Source of the DNA: Blepharisma stoltei
Lineage: Eukaryota > Ciliophora > Heterotrichea > Heterotrichida > Blepharismidae
Reading direction: 5' to 3'
NCBI GenBank assembly: GCA_914767885.1
Contig: CAJZBQ010000018.1
Coordinates: 806,001 to 870,000 of the forward strand
DNA length: 64,000 nucleotides
Below the pieces are notes generated by a model that saw only the letters and a program-made list of their open reading frames with translations, searched no databases and was not told the DNA's origin. Within the stretch, counting starts at the first letter, position 1. Each line of letters starts with the position of its first letter. Below, in pieces: positions 1 to 10,155 of this stretch. A program made the translations under genes and the position numbers.

Positions 1-54
1 TAATTCCGAGGTAATAGCTTATTAAAAGTTTTTTTGTATATAGTTTTAATATTA

Positions 55-410
55 GTGTGCAGATAAAAAAATGAAAACACCATTTGTCTCGAGGCTGAAG
101 CCTCGAGTAATTGCAAAGGAAAAGATTTATGCAATGATACAAGTTTTTCATATATAAGCCTCATAAAAGCATGAATTTTACCTGGGAAAACTTATATAAG
201 ATCTGTGACTAAGCCATCGTGTTGAATTATTTAACTGATAAGCCTAGCTTAATAAAGAGCAGAAATGTCCAAATTAAGTGCGATTCCGGACAATGAAGAT
301 TTTTAGCTACTTCTCTTAGCTTGGAATATTTGACGTCTAACAATGCCAGTGTGGGTCTTCTTATATAAAACTAAAAAGGGATATTGCGCACTTTATGCAG
401 TAGCTAAGCA
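55..410 (+). pseudogene. Decayed copy 1 of the cysteine-rich secreted protein gene at 2694
   Basis: Positions about 55-200 match the 5' coding part of the intact gene at 2760-2910 (shared stretches include atgcaatgatacaag and tacctgggaaaac), and 220-410 match its 3' part near 3300-3480 (tagctacttctc, ttggaatatttgac). The frame is broken by stops and the middle is deleted. It is the outermost of three tandem copies. No function is expected. Confidence 0.7.
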
Positions 411-767
411 TATGCAAATAGAAGAGTTTTTTAACACAAGATTGCTCCACAACATACCACAAGATCCATAAAATGCTCAAGGTGCCATATAAATTAGTAT
501 AGCTAAGAAATATATGCATATTTAGATGATTTTTAAAAATTGTGTTCAATTATTGTTTGAAAAATAAAAACTTTACTAATGGATTTCAATTATTTAATGA
601 TTAACTGACAATAAATGATTAAACTCAAGAAATTCTTAATCAGTCAAACATTTCAATAGCATTTTTGGAAATCTTGCCGCATAATCTAGAGTCAATTTAA
701 TAAATTAATATGGGTAAATAGTTTAGGTAGAATGTAACCACAAGTATAGCTTTAGAAATCGCAAATT

Positions 768-1241
768 CTAAATATAAAAACAAATTAATGTAATGCATAC
801 TAAAAATATTTTCTTCCATAGCATCCCTTGTTTTCTAGACAGACGTACAACATGATCTAATTCTCAAATCCCTTTGAATATTAATTGCTCTCGAGCTTCA
901 ACAATAAGATTAAAAAGAGCTTCTATGATTCTAATATCTTGCAATAGCAGGACTTTCTTTATTTCCCTTAACTCTTTATAAAACATGTCAGATTTAAAAT
1001 ATATTTCTCCAGATTCTTTTGCAAGTGAGTAGATGTACTCTGCGATTGCTTGTATATCAGAATCGCTTAAACTCTGCAGATCATACTTTTTGTATCTATT
1101 TATCTCTTCCATAACAGCTAAATGGTGTTTAAATTCATAATCATCATCCTTTTTAAGATCTATATTGGAAGTAGATTTAGGTTTTGCCTTTGTGAATATA
1201 TTTGGAATGCTAAAATTTTGAAAAATACTTCAGCAGCTCAT
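768..1241 (-). CDS. Small hypothetical protein with C-terminal membrane anchor
   Basis: I do not recognise the family. Reading TGA as Trp gives 157 residues from ATG at 1241 to TAG at 768-770; the frame has two in-frame TGA codons. The body is charged and predicted helical (HHLAVMEEINRYKK, REIKKVLLLQDIR). The last 16 or so residues (KKIFLVCITLICFYI) form a single hydrophobic segment, which suggests a tail-anchored protein. It is divergent from the gene starting at 1544 with about 300 bp between the starts. A decayed partial copy lies at 2500-2660, consistent with duplication of the whole locus. Alternative: part of a longer gene whose other exons are hidden by IESs. Confidence 0.55.
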
Positions 1242-1279
1242 TTTATTTATTATAATGACAAAAAATAGATCTTTTGATT

Positions 1280-1460
1280 AATAAGGACCTGCACAGTCTA
1301 AGATCAAATAGATAGCAGGTGCAGGCTACAAACTTTATCGAGGAAGCAAGCTAGATTGACATTAACAGTATGATTACATTTTAACTAATAAAATTTTAGT
1401 TAAAGCATAAGCAAAAGCCAGGAAAATTTCCCAAAGAGAACTTATAATTTCTACTACCAT
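1280..1460. repeat. Dispersed repeat, copy 1 (inverted copy near 16140-16320)
   Basis: The spacer between the two divergent small genes holds a ~180-bp segment also present in reverse orientation around 16140-16320. The best shared block is aaactttatcgaggaa, flanked by further similarity (cctgcacagtctaa, aggaaaatttc, aaagagaa). The segment starts with a short hairpin (cctgcac / gtgcagg). No ORF or known RNA was recognised in it. Confidence 0.55.
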
Positions 1461-1543
1461 GAGAGGTCTTATTTGATTTTTGCCTTTTATTTTTATAATT
1501 AAATAATCCCTTAAATTTAAAAGGGGCTTTGCTATCATAATGT

Positions 1544-2166
1544 ATGAGCACAGACGAAAAGATTATTTTAAACACGTTTCTTTCAGATCTGCTACAATTC
1601 GAGTTTACTTCTGATCTAGAATGAAAACTGATGCTACAATCCCAAATAAGGAAAACTTACAAAGAAGTGTTCAATTGTGCAGATAATAAAGCGATATTGA
1701 TACTGCATTATTTAAGGCAGGAACCATTCAAGCATCCCAAACTAGATATTTTAGAAGTAAAGCTTGGTCAAAGAATAATACCAAAGCTTAATAACAACGA
1801 AGTCGGTTGTCAAATACTTGATTATATAAATTTTATATTATCAATTTTATCTGGATTTATCGCTTTGTTTGTGTGGCTTTTATTTGTATTTTTTAGCAAT
1901 AGTTGAGATTGGTCGTCTTTAGCCTTGCTGATGCTGTTCTTTTGCCGATTTTAGGCTTAAAAAGTTGATATTTTTTGTCAGGGATTGCAAGAAAACACCA
2001 AAATTGGAAGGATAAAGTACTCAAAAATTACACACATAACGAACTCAAGTGAAACCCTTGAAAGAGTCCTGAAATTGATGTGAGCGCTTTAGTCAATTAT
2101 TTCTCAATAAACCACCGTGCATCTGAAGCACACTCAGAACATATTTCCATTGAAACAGTGTTCTAG
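1544..2166 (+). CDS. Hypothetical two-TM membrane protein (multicopy family)
   Basis: The ATG at 1544 opens a frame with in-frame TGA (Trp). Excision of a candidate 17-nt GT-AG intron (1886-1902) fuses it to a second open segment ending in TAG at 2164-2166, giving 201 residues. The N-terminus is soluble (about 90 residues), followed by two hydrophobic stretches (SILSGFIALFVWLLF, LADAVLLPILGL) and a polar tail. 17 nt is longer than the 15-16 nt seen elsewhere, so the join is less certain. Fragments of the same N-terminal region (AILILHYL-type motif) occur on the minus strand at 16587-16632 and 16930-17105, so this belongs to a small repeated family. No known domain was recognised. Confidence 0.55.
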
Positions 2167-2217
2167 GCAATTCTGATTGGTATGCAAATATAAAAAAATT
2201 AATTCATTTATTAATAA

Positions 2218-2660
2218 ATTATGGAAATTCATGTGCTGCTATTAACACCTTTCATGCAGATGGTTGACAATGATTTTTGCGAAAGAATCGAATATGTAGA
2301 GAAAAAAAGTGAAAACAACGTTTTCTTCGAGGCTAGTATCTTAAGTAATTGCAAGGAAAGATTCATGCAATGATACAAGCATTTAGGATATAAGTTGTAT
2401 AAAGAAACCAATTAAAAATATAAAAAATTGAGTAGCCAATTTAATAGAATGATATTGTTAAATAGCTTGAGTTGAATCATAGCAGCAAGTGCTGGTTTAG
2501 AAATTACCAATGCTAAAAATATTTACTTCCATCTATTTTAAAACCGAAAGACTCAACAAGTTATCTTGCAAATTATCCAGCTTATAAGATGTTCTAATTC
2601 ATATACCCTTTGAACATGAATAGCTCTCGAATTTTATAAAAACACTTCTCTGATTTTGAT
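2218..2660 (+). pseudogene. Decayed copy 2 of the cysteine-rich protein gene plus remnant of the 768-1241 gene
   Basis: 2218-2405 aligns with the start of the intact gene at 2691-2880 (ttcatgcaatgatacaag, gaaaacaacgttt) but has lost cysteines and gained stops. 2480-2660 resembles the 3' half of the minus-strand gene at 768-1000 (aatagctctcgaa, acttctctgattttgat). Together they show that a unit of about 2 kb was duplicated in tandem and then decayed. Confidence 0.65.
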
Positions 2661-2693
2661 ACAATAAAATTTATTATAATTTATCAATAAATT

Positions 2694-3656
2694 ATGTTTA
2701 TTAGTCTACTATTATTCACAGCTTTTCTTGCAGACGGTTTAAGGGATGAAAACTGTGAAAAAATCGAGTGTGCAGATAAAAAAAGCGAAAACAACGTTTG
2801 CTTTGAAGCTGAAGTCTCAAGCAGTTGTGAAGGAAAAAATTCATGCAATGATACAAGCTTTTTCATATATAAGCCGCCTAAAGACATGAGCTGTACCTGG
2901 GAAAACTTTCATACCAATGAATATTTGTCAGGGGAAAGAGCGAAACCAGTTCAAAATATAAAATTTGAGTATTATCATCAAGACTCGCGATGCGAATGTA
3001 ATCCATCAGACGAAACAGTTGGATGCATCAAAGAAGCTAATAAAACTTACTGTAGTGCTGGATATTATTGCAAAAATTCGGAATCAAAAGAGTTATGCAT
3101 TCAAGCTAGCCCATACTTAGGCTGTAAAGATGACTCACAATGTCCTATAGGCTATGGCTGCAATGAAAAGACATGTGTAGAATTATTTTCGATTGGAATT
3201 GGAGGGTCTGTCAGTGACCCGAAATTTTGCAGGTCAATTTGGGTGCAAAATGGGGTCTGTGATTCAGTAAGTGTCTATACTTATTCAGGAACTGATAAGC
3301 CTGGGACTAAATTTAGCCCAATCAAGAATGAACGTAAAATATTTCCAGATTATGATTGCGATATAGGACATTGGTGCATTTATAGCTACTCTTCTAAATT
3401 GGAAATATTTGACATACAAAAATGCAGGTGTGGATCTGCTAGTTATAAAACTAATAAAGGATACTGTTCACATTATGCAACAGCTTCGTTTAAACATATA
3501 GAAGACATTGTCTCAAATAATTTGAGATATAAGGTGAGTAATTGTACGGGACCTTATGCGCATTCAGGTGATTTGGAAACATTGTATCGTTGTGGGTCAA
3601 TCGATAGTGAAAAATATGAAAACTTCACTAACTCTCCTACTCTGTGAGCCAATTAA
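2694..3656 (+). CDS. Secreted cysteine-rich surface-type protein
   Basis: 320 residues from ATG 2694 to TAA 3654-3656; one TGA near the end is read as Trp. The N-terminus (MFISLLLFTAFLADG) is a signal peptide. The mature part holds some 28 cysteines in loosely repeated spacing (CSAGYYCKNSES, CPIGYGCNEKTC) and several N-glycosylation sites. The composition resembles ciliate surface coat or immobilisation-antigen-like proteins, but no GPI-type hydrophobic tail is visible, so it may be secreted. It is the only intact member of three tandem copies; a distant relative with a similar Cys/Trp style is at 33630. Function unknown. Confidence 0.75.
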
Positions 3657-4208
3657 ACCATTGGAAATCCCATTTTTTGAGTAATATATACCTCTGTTGC
3701 TAAAACAAAAATTTATGAAAAATGTTTGATATATAAGTGATAATTATATAATGCAATCACTTTTTAATTATGCTAAAATTTTAAACAGCTCATATTTAAA
3801 GCATATATTTAACAAATATTAATATAAATTTGTGCTTCATTTTTTGCAAATTAGGATTTCTAAGTTTCGATTAAATATTATAAAATTACATATTTTTTAA
3901 AAAGAAAATTTTTTGTTTGGTAACTGTGGGTAAGGAGTGGAATCAACTCAAATTTTTCTCGGTATTTTGGGGTTTCAAAGAAATAGGTTATGATTCCACT
4001 CATTGTCCTAAAGAATTCGGTGGAAGCGCATATTTTACTGCTTTTTCAGTTCTATTTCTTCTAATAGTTTAAAGATTAGTATAACTTATTTGAAAGTATT
4101 TAAATATTAATTTTTATAAACAACAATAATAAAATCTATTTAATTCTTATTACTACAATTAAGTTGCAAAGTATTTCATAAAGTCTAGAAACTCCTAAAT
4201 ACAGATCA
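3657..4208. other. AT-rich spacer with a short inverted repeat
   Basis: No gene was seen. An 11-bp inverted repeat (GAGTGGAATCA at 3935-3945, TGATTCCACTC at 3991-4001) frames a TA-bounded interval of about 75-80 bp (3931-4010). That is the size of a short IES, but with no coding frame across it this cannot be tested here. Confidence 0.4.
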
Positions 4209-4616
4209 TTACATATACGCATCTAAATTTAAATATTGCCTAAGATACGCTGCTTCGCTCGCCATTTCTACATCAGTCCTATCTCCTCTATCACTATCCA
4301 CTTTTAAAACAGATCCAGCTTCCCTTGGAATTATATGAACATGCACATGATCTACGCTTTGCCCTGCCTCAGGACCGTCTTGTATGGCAATCGAGCTTAC
4401 ACCCCTGGTCAGTTGTTTTGAAATAATTGCAGAAGCCTTCATCATTTCCTTCAGCTCATTTGCATTCAAGTCTGAAAATCTCGACACTGGTCTAAGTGTG
4501 CAGACTAGAATATGGTTTGGCCTGATAGGTCTGAGATTGACCATTGCATAGCAATATTGCCCTTTCCAGAAGACTTGGTGGAATGGTATAGGAAACTTTC
4601 CAAATACGATGGACAT
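4209..4616 (-). CDS. FHIT: FHIT-type histidine-triad nucleotide hydrolase
   Basis: 135 residues with the full histidine-triad signature (QDGPEAGQSVDHVHVHIIPR, about residues 76-95). The family cleaves diadenosine tri/tetraphosphates in the cytosol, and the middle His of HVHVH is the nucleophile. The start MSIVFGKFPI lines up with the N-terminus of known FHIT proteins, so I chose the ATG at 4616. An upstream GTG would add 29 unrelated AT-rich residues. It is divergent from the peptidase gene at 4749 (132 bp between starts). No intron or IES interrupts it. Confidence 0.9.
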   Translation of the reverse strand: MSIVFGKFPIPFHQVFWKGQYCYAMVNLRPIRPNHILVCTLRPVSRFSDLNANELKEMMKASAIISKQLTRGVSSIAIQDGPEAGQSVDHVHVHIIPREAGSVLKVDSDRGDRTDVEMASEAAYLRQYLNLDAYM

Positions 4617-4748
4617 CACCAAAAACGGCCCTGAATATTTATTTAATGGCTTGATATTATATAGTGAGGCATAATAAATGCGAATTTTGTAATGGAGATC
4701 CACATTAATAAAATTTTGCGGATTTATTTACCTTTTAAGGGATAAAAA

Positions 4749-5312
4749 ATGCAAGTTTACCTCAACGTTTATCACATTGCGAAACTTAGCAAATACACTG
4801 CCACTGTTGGGATGGGGATTTATCATAGCACAATTGAAATAAACAGTAATATATAAGCAGATTTAGAATATTCCTTTGGAAAAGGAGATGAAGAAGGAAG
4901 TGGAATTTACACTATTGTAGCAGGAACATCAAATGGATTGGTGTTATGTGAACGAAAGCTTCTCGGAATTTGTGATAAAACTATGTAATCCTTTAAAACA
5001 GCATGTAAGTCTAATTTTTTATATATAAACTTTGCCTTTTATTTATCTCAAAAAATATATGAAATTGAATGTATTTTGGTAGAGTTGAAAAAAGAGTTTT
5101 TCAGCGAAAATTACCATCTGATTCTTCGAAATTGTAACCATTTTGCTCAAGCCTTTGCGTATTCTCTGCTGAAAACGCGAGTTCCAAGATATATAAACAG
5201 GCTTTCAGACATGACCCATTGCTTGACTTGCATTTTGCCTCCAAACATATGAAACAGATTTCTCGATGAAAAGCGGCCTTTGCTTGACAATAAATCCTCT
5301 TGCTATAGCTAA
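4749..5312 (+). CDS. PPPDE (DeSI-like) thiol peptidase
   Basis: 158 residues after removing a 15-nt intron (4846-4860) and a 72-bp IES (4986-5057). The permuted papain-like fold is marked by a His in GIYHSTIEI and a Cys in LRNCNHFAQAF. The spacing to SLLKTRVPRYINRL is typical of DeSI/PPPDE deSUMOylating or deubiquitinating isopeptidases. An in-frame TGA gives Trp in NMWNRFL. The joined frame (DKTM|YEIEC) is exact: 564 - 15 - 72 = 477 nt. It ends in TAA. The substrate (SUMO, ubiquitin or another group) cannot be read from sequence. Confidence 0.8.
4986..5059. other. IES, 72 bp, in PPPDE peptidase
   Basis: TA-bounded AT-rich interval with in-frame stops. Excision leaving one TA joins DKTM to YEIEC and restores the frame. 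The coordinates include both TA copies. Confidence 0.85.
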
Positions 5313-5367
5313 GCAGCTAACTAATACGATTTCTAATTAATATATTGATAAAATCATAAAACTAGAA

Positions 5368-6544
5368 ATGGAAAATCGGCATCCAAAACATCCTTTTGAA
5401 ATTATTCCTAGTAAAAGCAGCTTAAAACCAGAGTTTACTCCACATAAAGAAGGCTGGATTCATTTCAGGCCTAACGGTAGCTTTAAGCATTGAATGAAAA
5501 AATTCGTAGTTTTAGATGAAAAGAAAATAAGGATATTTAATATTATTTTTTATATTTATTTCCTCGAAAAGTGCTGAAAAATAAAAGTTATTTTTTGGAA
5601 AATTATTCAGATATTAAAGGTATAACCAGCGTAAATCATCATTTTATGCAATTTTCGACTTTGACCAAGCTACTTTCACAATTCAAGTAAGAAACATTGA
5701 AAATGCATGAGAATTAATACTGTACCCTCTTGGCCATAAAAGACATTTTCATTTCAAAACTTATGATATAGAAGATTGGGCAAAATGCATATTTTATCAT
5801 ATAAAGGTTTCAGATGGGTATAAAAGAGACTTGGTGCAGGGAATCCCTGATTATCCATTTTGAAAATATATTGGGATATCAGATCATCAGTTTAGAACTC
5901 AGGCTGAAACTGGTGATATCATGCTATTTCAAGGGAAAAATAATCCATTTTTAATCTATTTTGCATTTAATTTAACTATATATTCCTAATAAATATCAAA
6001 ATAAATCCAGAGCTTTGTAATTCCTAGTCCATATTTAATATTATTTATTTTATTTATATGTCGGATGCAGCAGATTTTTACTTTCAACGAATATGACCAC
6101 GTTGCTATGGTTCTTAAATATTACAATGGCAAAATTGCACTACTAGAAGCCACCTTAGAAAACGGAGTTTCTATTGCATTTTGGGATGATTTTTTTAAAT
6201 ACAATTGGTTTGATTTATATGAAAAGATCTCTTTCCGACATTTAAAAGTAGATCGCACTGAAAGTATGCTTATTAGTCTTGAAGAATTCCTCCACAAAGT
6301 TATAGGGAAAAAATATAAAATTACTATGAAAAAACTCACAAATAAAATTGGGAAGCACAAGTTTATAGAAGAAGATGGCTATTTCTGTAGTGAGCTCGTT
6401 GCTAGTGCTTATAGAGTAATGGGATTGGTCCCAAATAATGTTTCTACTTCAAAATATTGGCCTGGCGATTTTTCAGAGAAGAAAACTTTGGATTTGGTTA
6501 ATGCTCAGCTTGGCCCAGAGCAAATAATTGATGACACTGCATAA
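5368..6544 (+). CDS. PH domain plus permuted papain-like (YiiX/NlpC-P60-type) protein
   Basis: The N-terminal region carries a PH domain start (GWIHFRPNGS, HWMKKFVVLDEKK with a TGA Trp) that continues through FYAIFDFDQATF and DIEDWAKCI. The C-terminal half is a permuted papain-like fold: TGDIMLFQGKN, YDHVAMV (catalytic His) and YFCSELVASAY (catalytic Cys). Such proteins are amidases or lipid-modifying enzymes, and a PH domain suggests phosphoinositide targeting. A 105-bp IES (5952-6056) splits the second domain at NNPFL|CRMQQ. Two shorter frame breaks inside the PH domain (about 5534-5557 and 5610-5632) are unresolved; each needs a loss of 3n+2 nt and they may be micro-IESs or sequence errors. 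The end, TAA at 6542-6544, is secure. Confidence 0.7.
5952..6058. other. IES, 105 bp, in PH/papain-like gene
   Basis: TA-bounded, in-frame stops. Removal joins PFL to CRMQQIF and makes the catalytic domain continuous. Confidence 0.85.
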
Positions 6545-6565
6545 TTATTTAACATGATTTTATTA

Positions 6566-6865
6566 TTACCGAAGTGCCGGGAAATCTTTATACAGTTCTA
6601 TGACCCTGCTGTGGGCTTCAAAGTTGTAGCTGAAATCTTCAAATTGGTTGTAACTTTCACAGTAAATTTCAGCTTCTGCATTGACAATCCCTCTAACTTC
6701 AACGATACCGTTTAGGGTGATTGGGATATTGTGAATTTTAATGTGAGTTTGGTCGTCAGCTATGTAAATACCATTTTCATGTGTGCCTTCGACTTTGCCA
6801 ACAACACTGACTTTTCTGCCTATTGTTAAATCTTTTCCTAGTGTAGTGGGGTAACTTTGCGCCAT
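6566..6865 (-). CDS. RPA3: Replication protein A 14-kDa subunit
   Basis: 99 residues, a single OB fold. The block GIVEVRGIVNAEAEIYCESY followed by NQFED and a C-terminal helix (ELYKDFPALR) matches the RPA14/RPA3 pattern (GIVEVVGRV, SYVQF, DFP). It is the smallest subunit of the heterotrimeric single-strand DNA-binding complex used in replication and repair. No intron or IES is present. It faces the preceding gene tail to tail with about 20 bp between the stops. Confidence 0.85.
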   Translation of the reverse strand: MAQSYPTTLGKDLTIGRKVSVVGKVEGTHENGIYIADDQTHIKIHNIPITLNGIVEVRGIVNAEAEIYCESYNQFEDFSYNFEAHSRVIELYKDFPALR

Positions 6866-7136
6866 ATTTATTATAACTTTGCCAGAGGGCGTTGTAAAAA
6901 TTAAAATTGTAAGAAATTATACTAAAAAAAATTTTAAAAACTATTTGGATTGAGAAGTAAGATTTTGCTAGGATACCAGAAATGGATAGTTAGATAATTT
7001 TTCCTAATATAATTATGCATATTTTGACAAAGAAGTACTTTTTATTTAATTACGATTTTAATAGAAAATGAGGAAATTTTTAAAATAAAACCTTTAACCT
7101 TAAAATTGTTGAAAAATTCAATTTTTAACGACAAAA

Positions 7137-7899
7137 ATGGGTTGTTGTACATCACGCTATACCATAACTCCAGAAGAAAGATGAATTTGTTACTATGAAA
7201 GGCAACTTAATTTTAAATCAATTTCTCCAAAAACAATTGAATTTGTATTTAAGAAGTGAGTTGGCCCAGAAGGGTGAGGATTTTAACGTATAATTTAATT
7301 GCATTTAAAAAATATTAGGGTGTTAGGGTGTTAAGGTGTTAATTTTATCGAACCATTTAATCTCAGAAGGCCTAACTCTCAAAAGATTTCAGAAATCAAG
7401 TGAAAATCTTGGTATTAATATTGGAGATTTATCAAGCCCTGATGACAATATCTATCAATTTTATAAACAATTTAAAACCAATGACACTTTTAACATAGAC
7501 GAACTTATTATTTTCGGTGTTTTTGAATGCTCGGCAAGACCCGAAGACAAGGCTGAAGTTTGATACGATATTATTGATAAAGATTTATCTGGCCGTCTCC
7601 TAACTCAACAAGTAAAAGACTTCATAAAATGTCTCTACAAGCTCACCTATAAATATCTCCCAAAAATTGCTTCAGGAACAGACGACAAGTTTGTTTCACC
7701 AGAGCAAATCCAAGTCTACATCGAAAAGGCCGATCTCCACTCAGAAAAATTTTCTGCACATATTACTGACTTATTAACCTCCAATATTGCATTAGACAAA
7801 CCTGGCTTCCAAGAAAAATTAAGGGAACACTACAAAATCACATATCCAGAAGGATTTCGAGTCCTCGTTAAAGAATTTTTAAATAATGGCAATAAATAA
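7137..7899 (+). CDS. N-myristoylated EF-hand calcium-binding protein
   Basis: 229 residues after removing a 16-nt intron (7245-7260) and a 57-bp IES (7289-7345). The N-terminus MGCCTS is a myristoylation plus palmitoylation signal, so membrane tethering is likely. An EF-hand-like loop lies at DIIDKDLSGRLLTQQVKDF, and weaker helix-loop-helix units precede and follow it. In-frame TGA codons encode Trp. The arrangement resembles calcineurin-B-like sensor or phosphatase-regulatory proteins, but I cannot assign a subfamily. It ends in TAA. Confidence 0.75.
7289..7347. other. IES, 57 bp, containing telomere-like repeats
   Basis: TA-bounded interval whose removal joins EDFNV to SNHLI. Its right half is TTAGGGTG TTAGGGTG TTAAGGTG (7315-7338). 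TTAGGGTG is a permutation of the heterotrich telomere repeat (CCCTAACA on the other strand). Confidence 0.85.
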
Positions 7900-7949
7900 A
7901 TTAGTCAGGATTTCACATAAATGTGTTATCAATTCACTGAATAAAAATA

Positions 7950-9254
7950 ATGGTGAGCATTGAGAGAGAGAAAGAAGTGCTGATTGGTCCTCTCAATAAC
8001 GATCACGATTTTCTAAGAGACAATGAATTTATTCATACAGGGTATCGTTTGAACTTTAGTTCAACAAAGCGAATTTTGAAAAGTCTTTTCATGATCCATA
8101 ACGAATCGGTCAATGTATGGTCACATCTATTTGGTGCAATTCTCTTTTTGATGCTATAATTTAATGCTATATATACCTTATTTTGGCTTTACAAGTTATT
8201 TATGACCTATTTAATTTAATAAATTATAGTTGTATACACCCTGTACTGAATTGGCTTTTCTGACGAAAGTCATCATGAGGCTGGCCAAATGCTGTTTGAT
8301 TTGAAAACCAGTGCCCTCCACGCCTACAAGTCAAGTGTAGACGCCTTCGATACATTCAGTGAAAGAGCCCATGAATTTGCTCATGATTATGAGACCTCAA
8401 TTCAGCAAAAACTTTTAGCTCTTTACGTCGACGCTCATCACTATTCCGAATCAATAGAAGTAAGGGTCCACGATTTCTATGAAGAGTTTAAGCATTCTAA
8501 CGAAACAGAAAGGTTTAAGCCTGTCATGGAAAAAATTGAACAAATGATGCAAACAGTGGATAGCAAAAAATATGATTGGATGGATATTTATAATCCTTTT
8601 AATGGACCAAGACTGCAAGTGGTCCATAGATGGCCTGTGCTTGTATTTTTAGTCAGCGCTTCTGTATGCTTAGGATGTTCTACACTTTATCATCTGTTTA
8701 AGGCTCATTCTTTAACACTCAATTTGTTTTATTCAAGGCTTGACTATGCTGGAATTTCGTTTTTGATAGCGGGATCTTGTTTTCCAGCTTTTTATTATAC
8801 GTTTTACTGCAGAGAAGGTAAAAATTATGCAGCTTTTATATGGATTTATTTGGTTGGAATTTCTGTAGCCGCAATTATTACATTTGTATTGTCGTTGACG
8901 CCACAGTTCCAAAAGGCTGATCTTATATGGTTGAGGGCTTTGGCATTTATTGTTTTGTCTTCACTTGGAGCGATCCCTGCTGTGCACTTTTTATTGCTGT
9001 AATATACATGTAGTCCTGAGGCAGAAAAATTTTATTCTTGCTTTGTGTACTTTGTGGTGGTTGTTTTTCTTTATCTTTGTGGGGTTTGTGTTTACATAAT
9101 AAGATTCCCAGAACGGTATTTCCCTGGGAAATTTGATTTTTGGGGGAACTCACATAATTTATGGCACTTTTTTGTTTTGAGTGCAGCATTTTTTCACTAT
9201 TTAGGAGCTTTGGATTCTTATCACAGAAGAGAGAGGTTGCTTTGTCCTGCATAA
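7950..9254 (+). CDS. PAQR / adiponectin-receptor-like seven-TM protein
   Basis: 405 residues. Hallmarks of the PAQR/hemolysin III superfamily: HNESVNVWSHLFGA before TM1, CSTLYHLF with the zinc His in TM2, RLDYAGISFLIAGS, and the C-terminal block RFPERYFPGKFD, WGNSHNLWHFFVL with the last two zinc His. Family members act as ceramidase-type hydrolases or receptors in surface or Golgi membranes. A long polar insert of about 115 residues between TM1 and TM2 is unusual. A 15-nt intron lies at 9000-9014 and an IES of 72 or 78 bp at 8155. Stop TAA. Confidence 0.85.
8155..8236. other. IES, 72 or 78 bp, in PAQR gene
   Basis: The left boundary TA is at 8155. The right boundary can be TA 8227 (72 bp) or TA 8233 (78 bp); both keep the frame, giving LML(VV)YTLYW. 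The interval contains stops in every frame. Confidence 0.75.
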
Positions 9255-9379
9255 GCTCGATAATCTAACTAGCAGGTTTTCTCAATTACATTAGTAAAAT
9301 AATATTTATTTTAAAAAAATATAATCGAAATAAATCAAAAGAGAAAGTAAGAACTTTTAAAAACTATTTATTCTAATAA

Positions 9380-10099
<720 letters not shown>

Positions 10100-10155
10100 T
10101 TATTCTATTTTATTATAAATTTGTCTCAACTCATTTCTTTATATTGCTATAGCAA

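Noticed and set aside
361-549. Minus-strand 62-codon ORF
   Set aside because: Hydrophobic translation of AT-rich DNA overlapping a decayed gene copy; no support.
1280-1460. Possible snRNA gene in the repeated spacer
   Set aside because: I looked for U1, U2, U4, U5 and U6 landmarks and found none; two diverged copies fit a repeat better.
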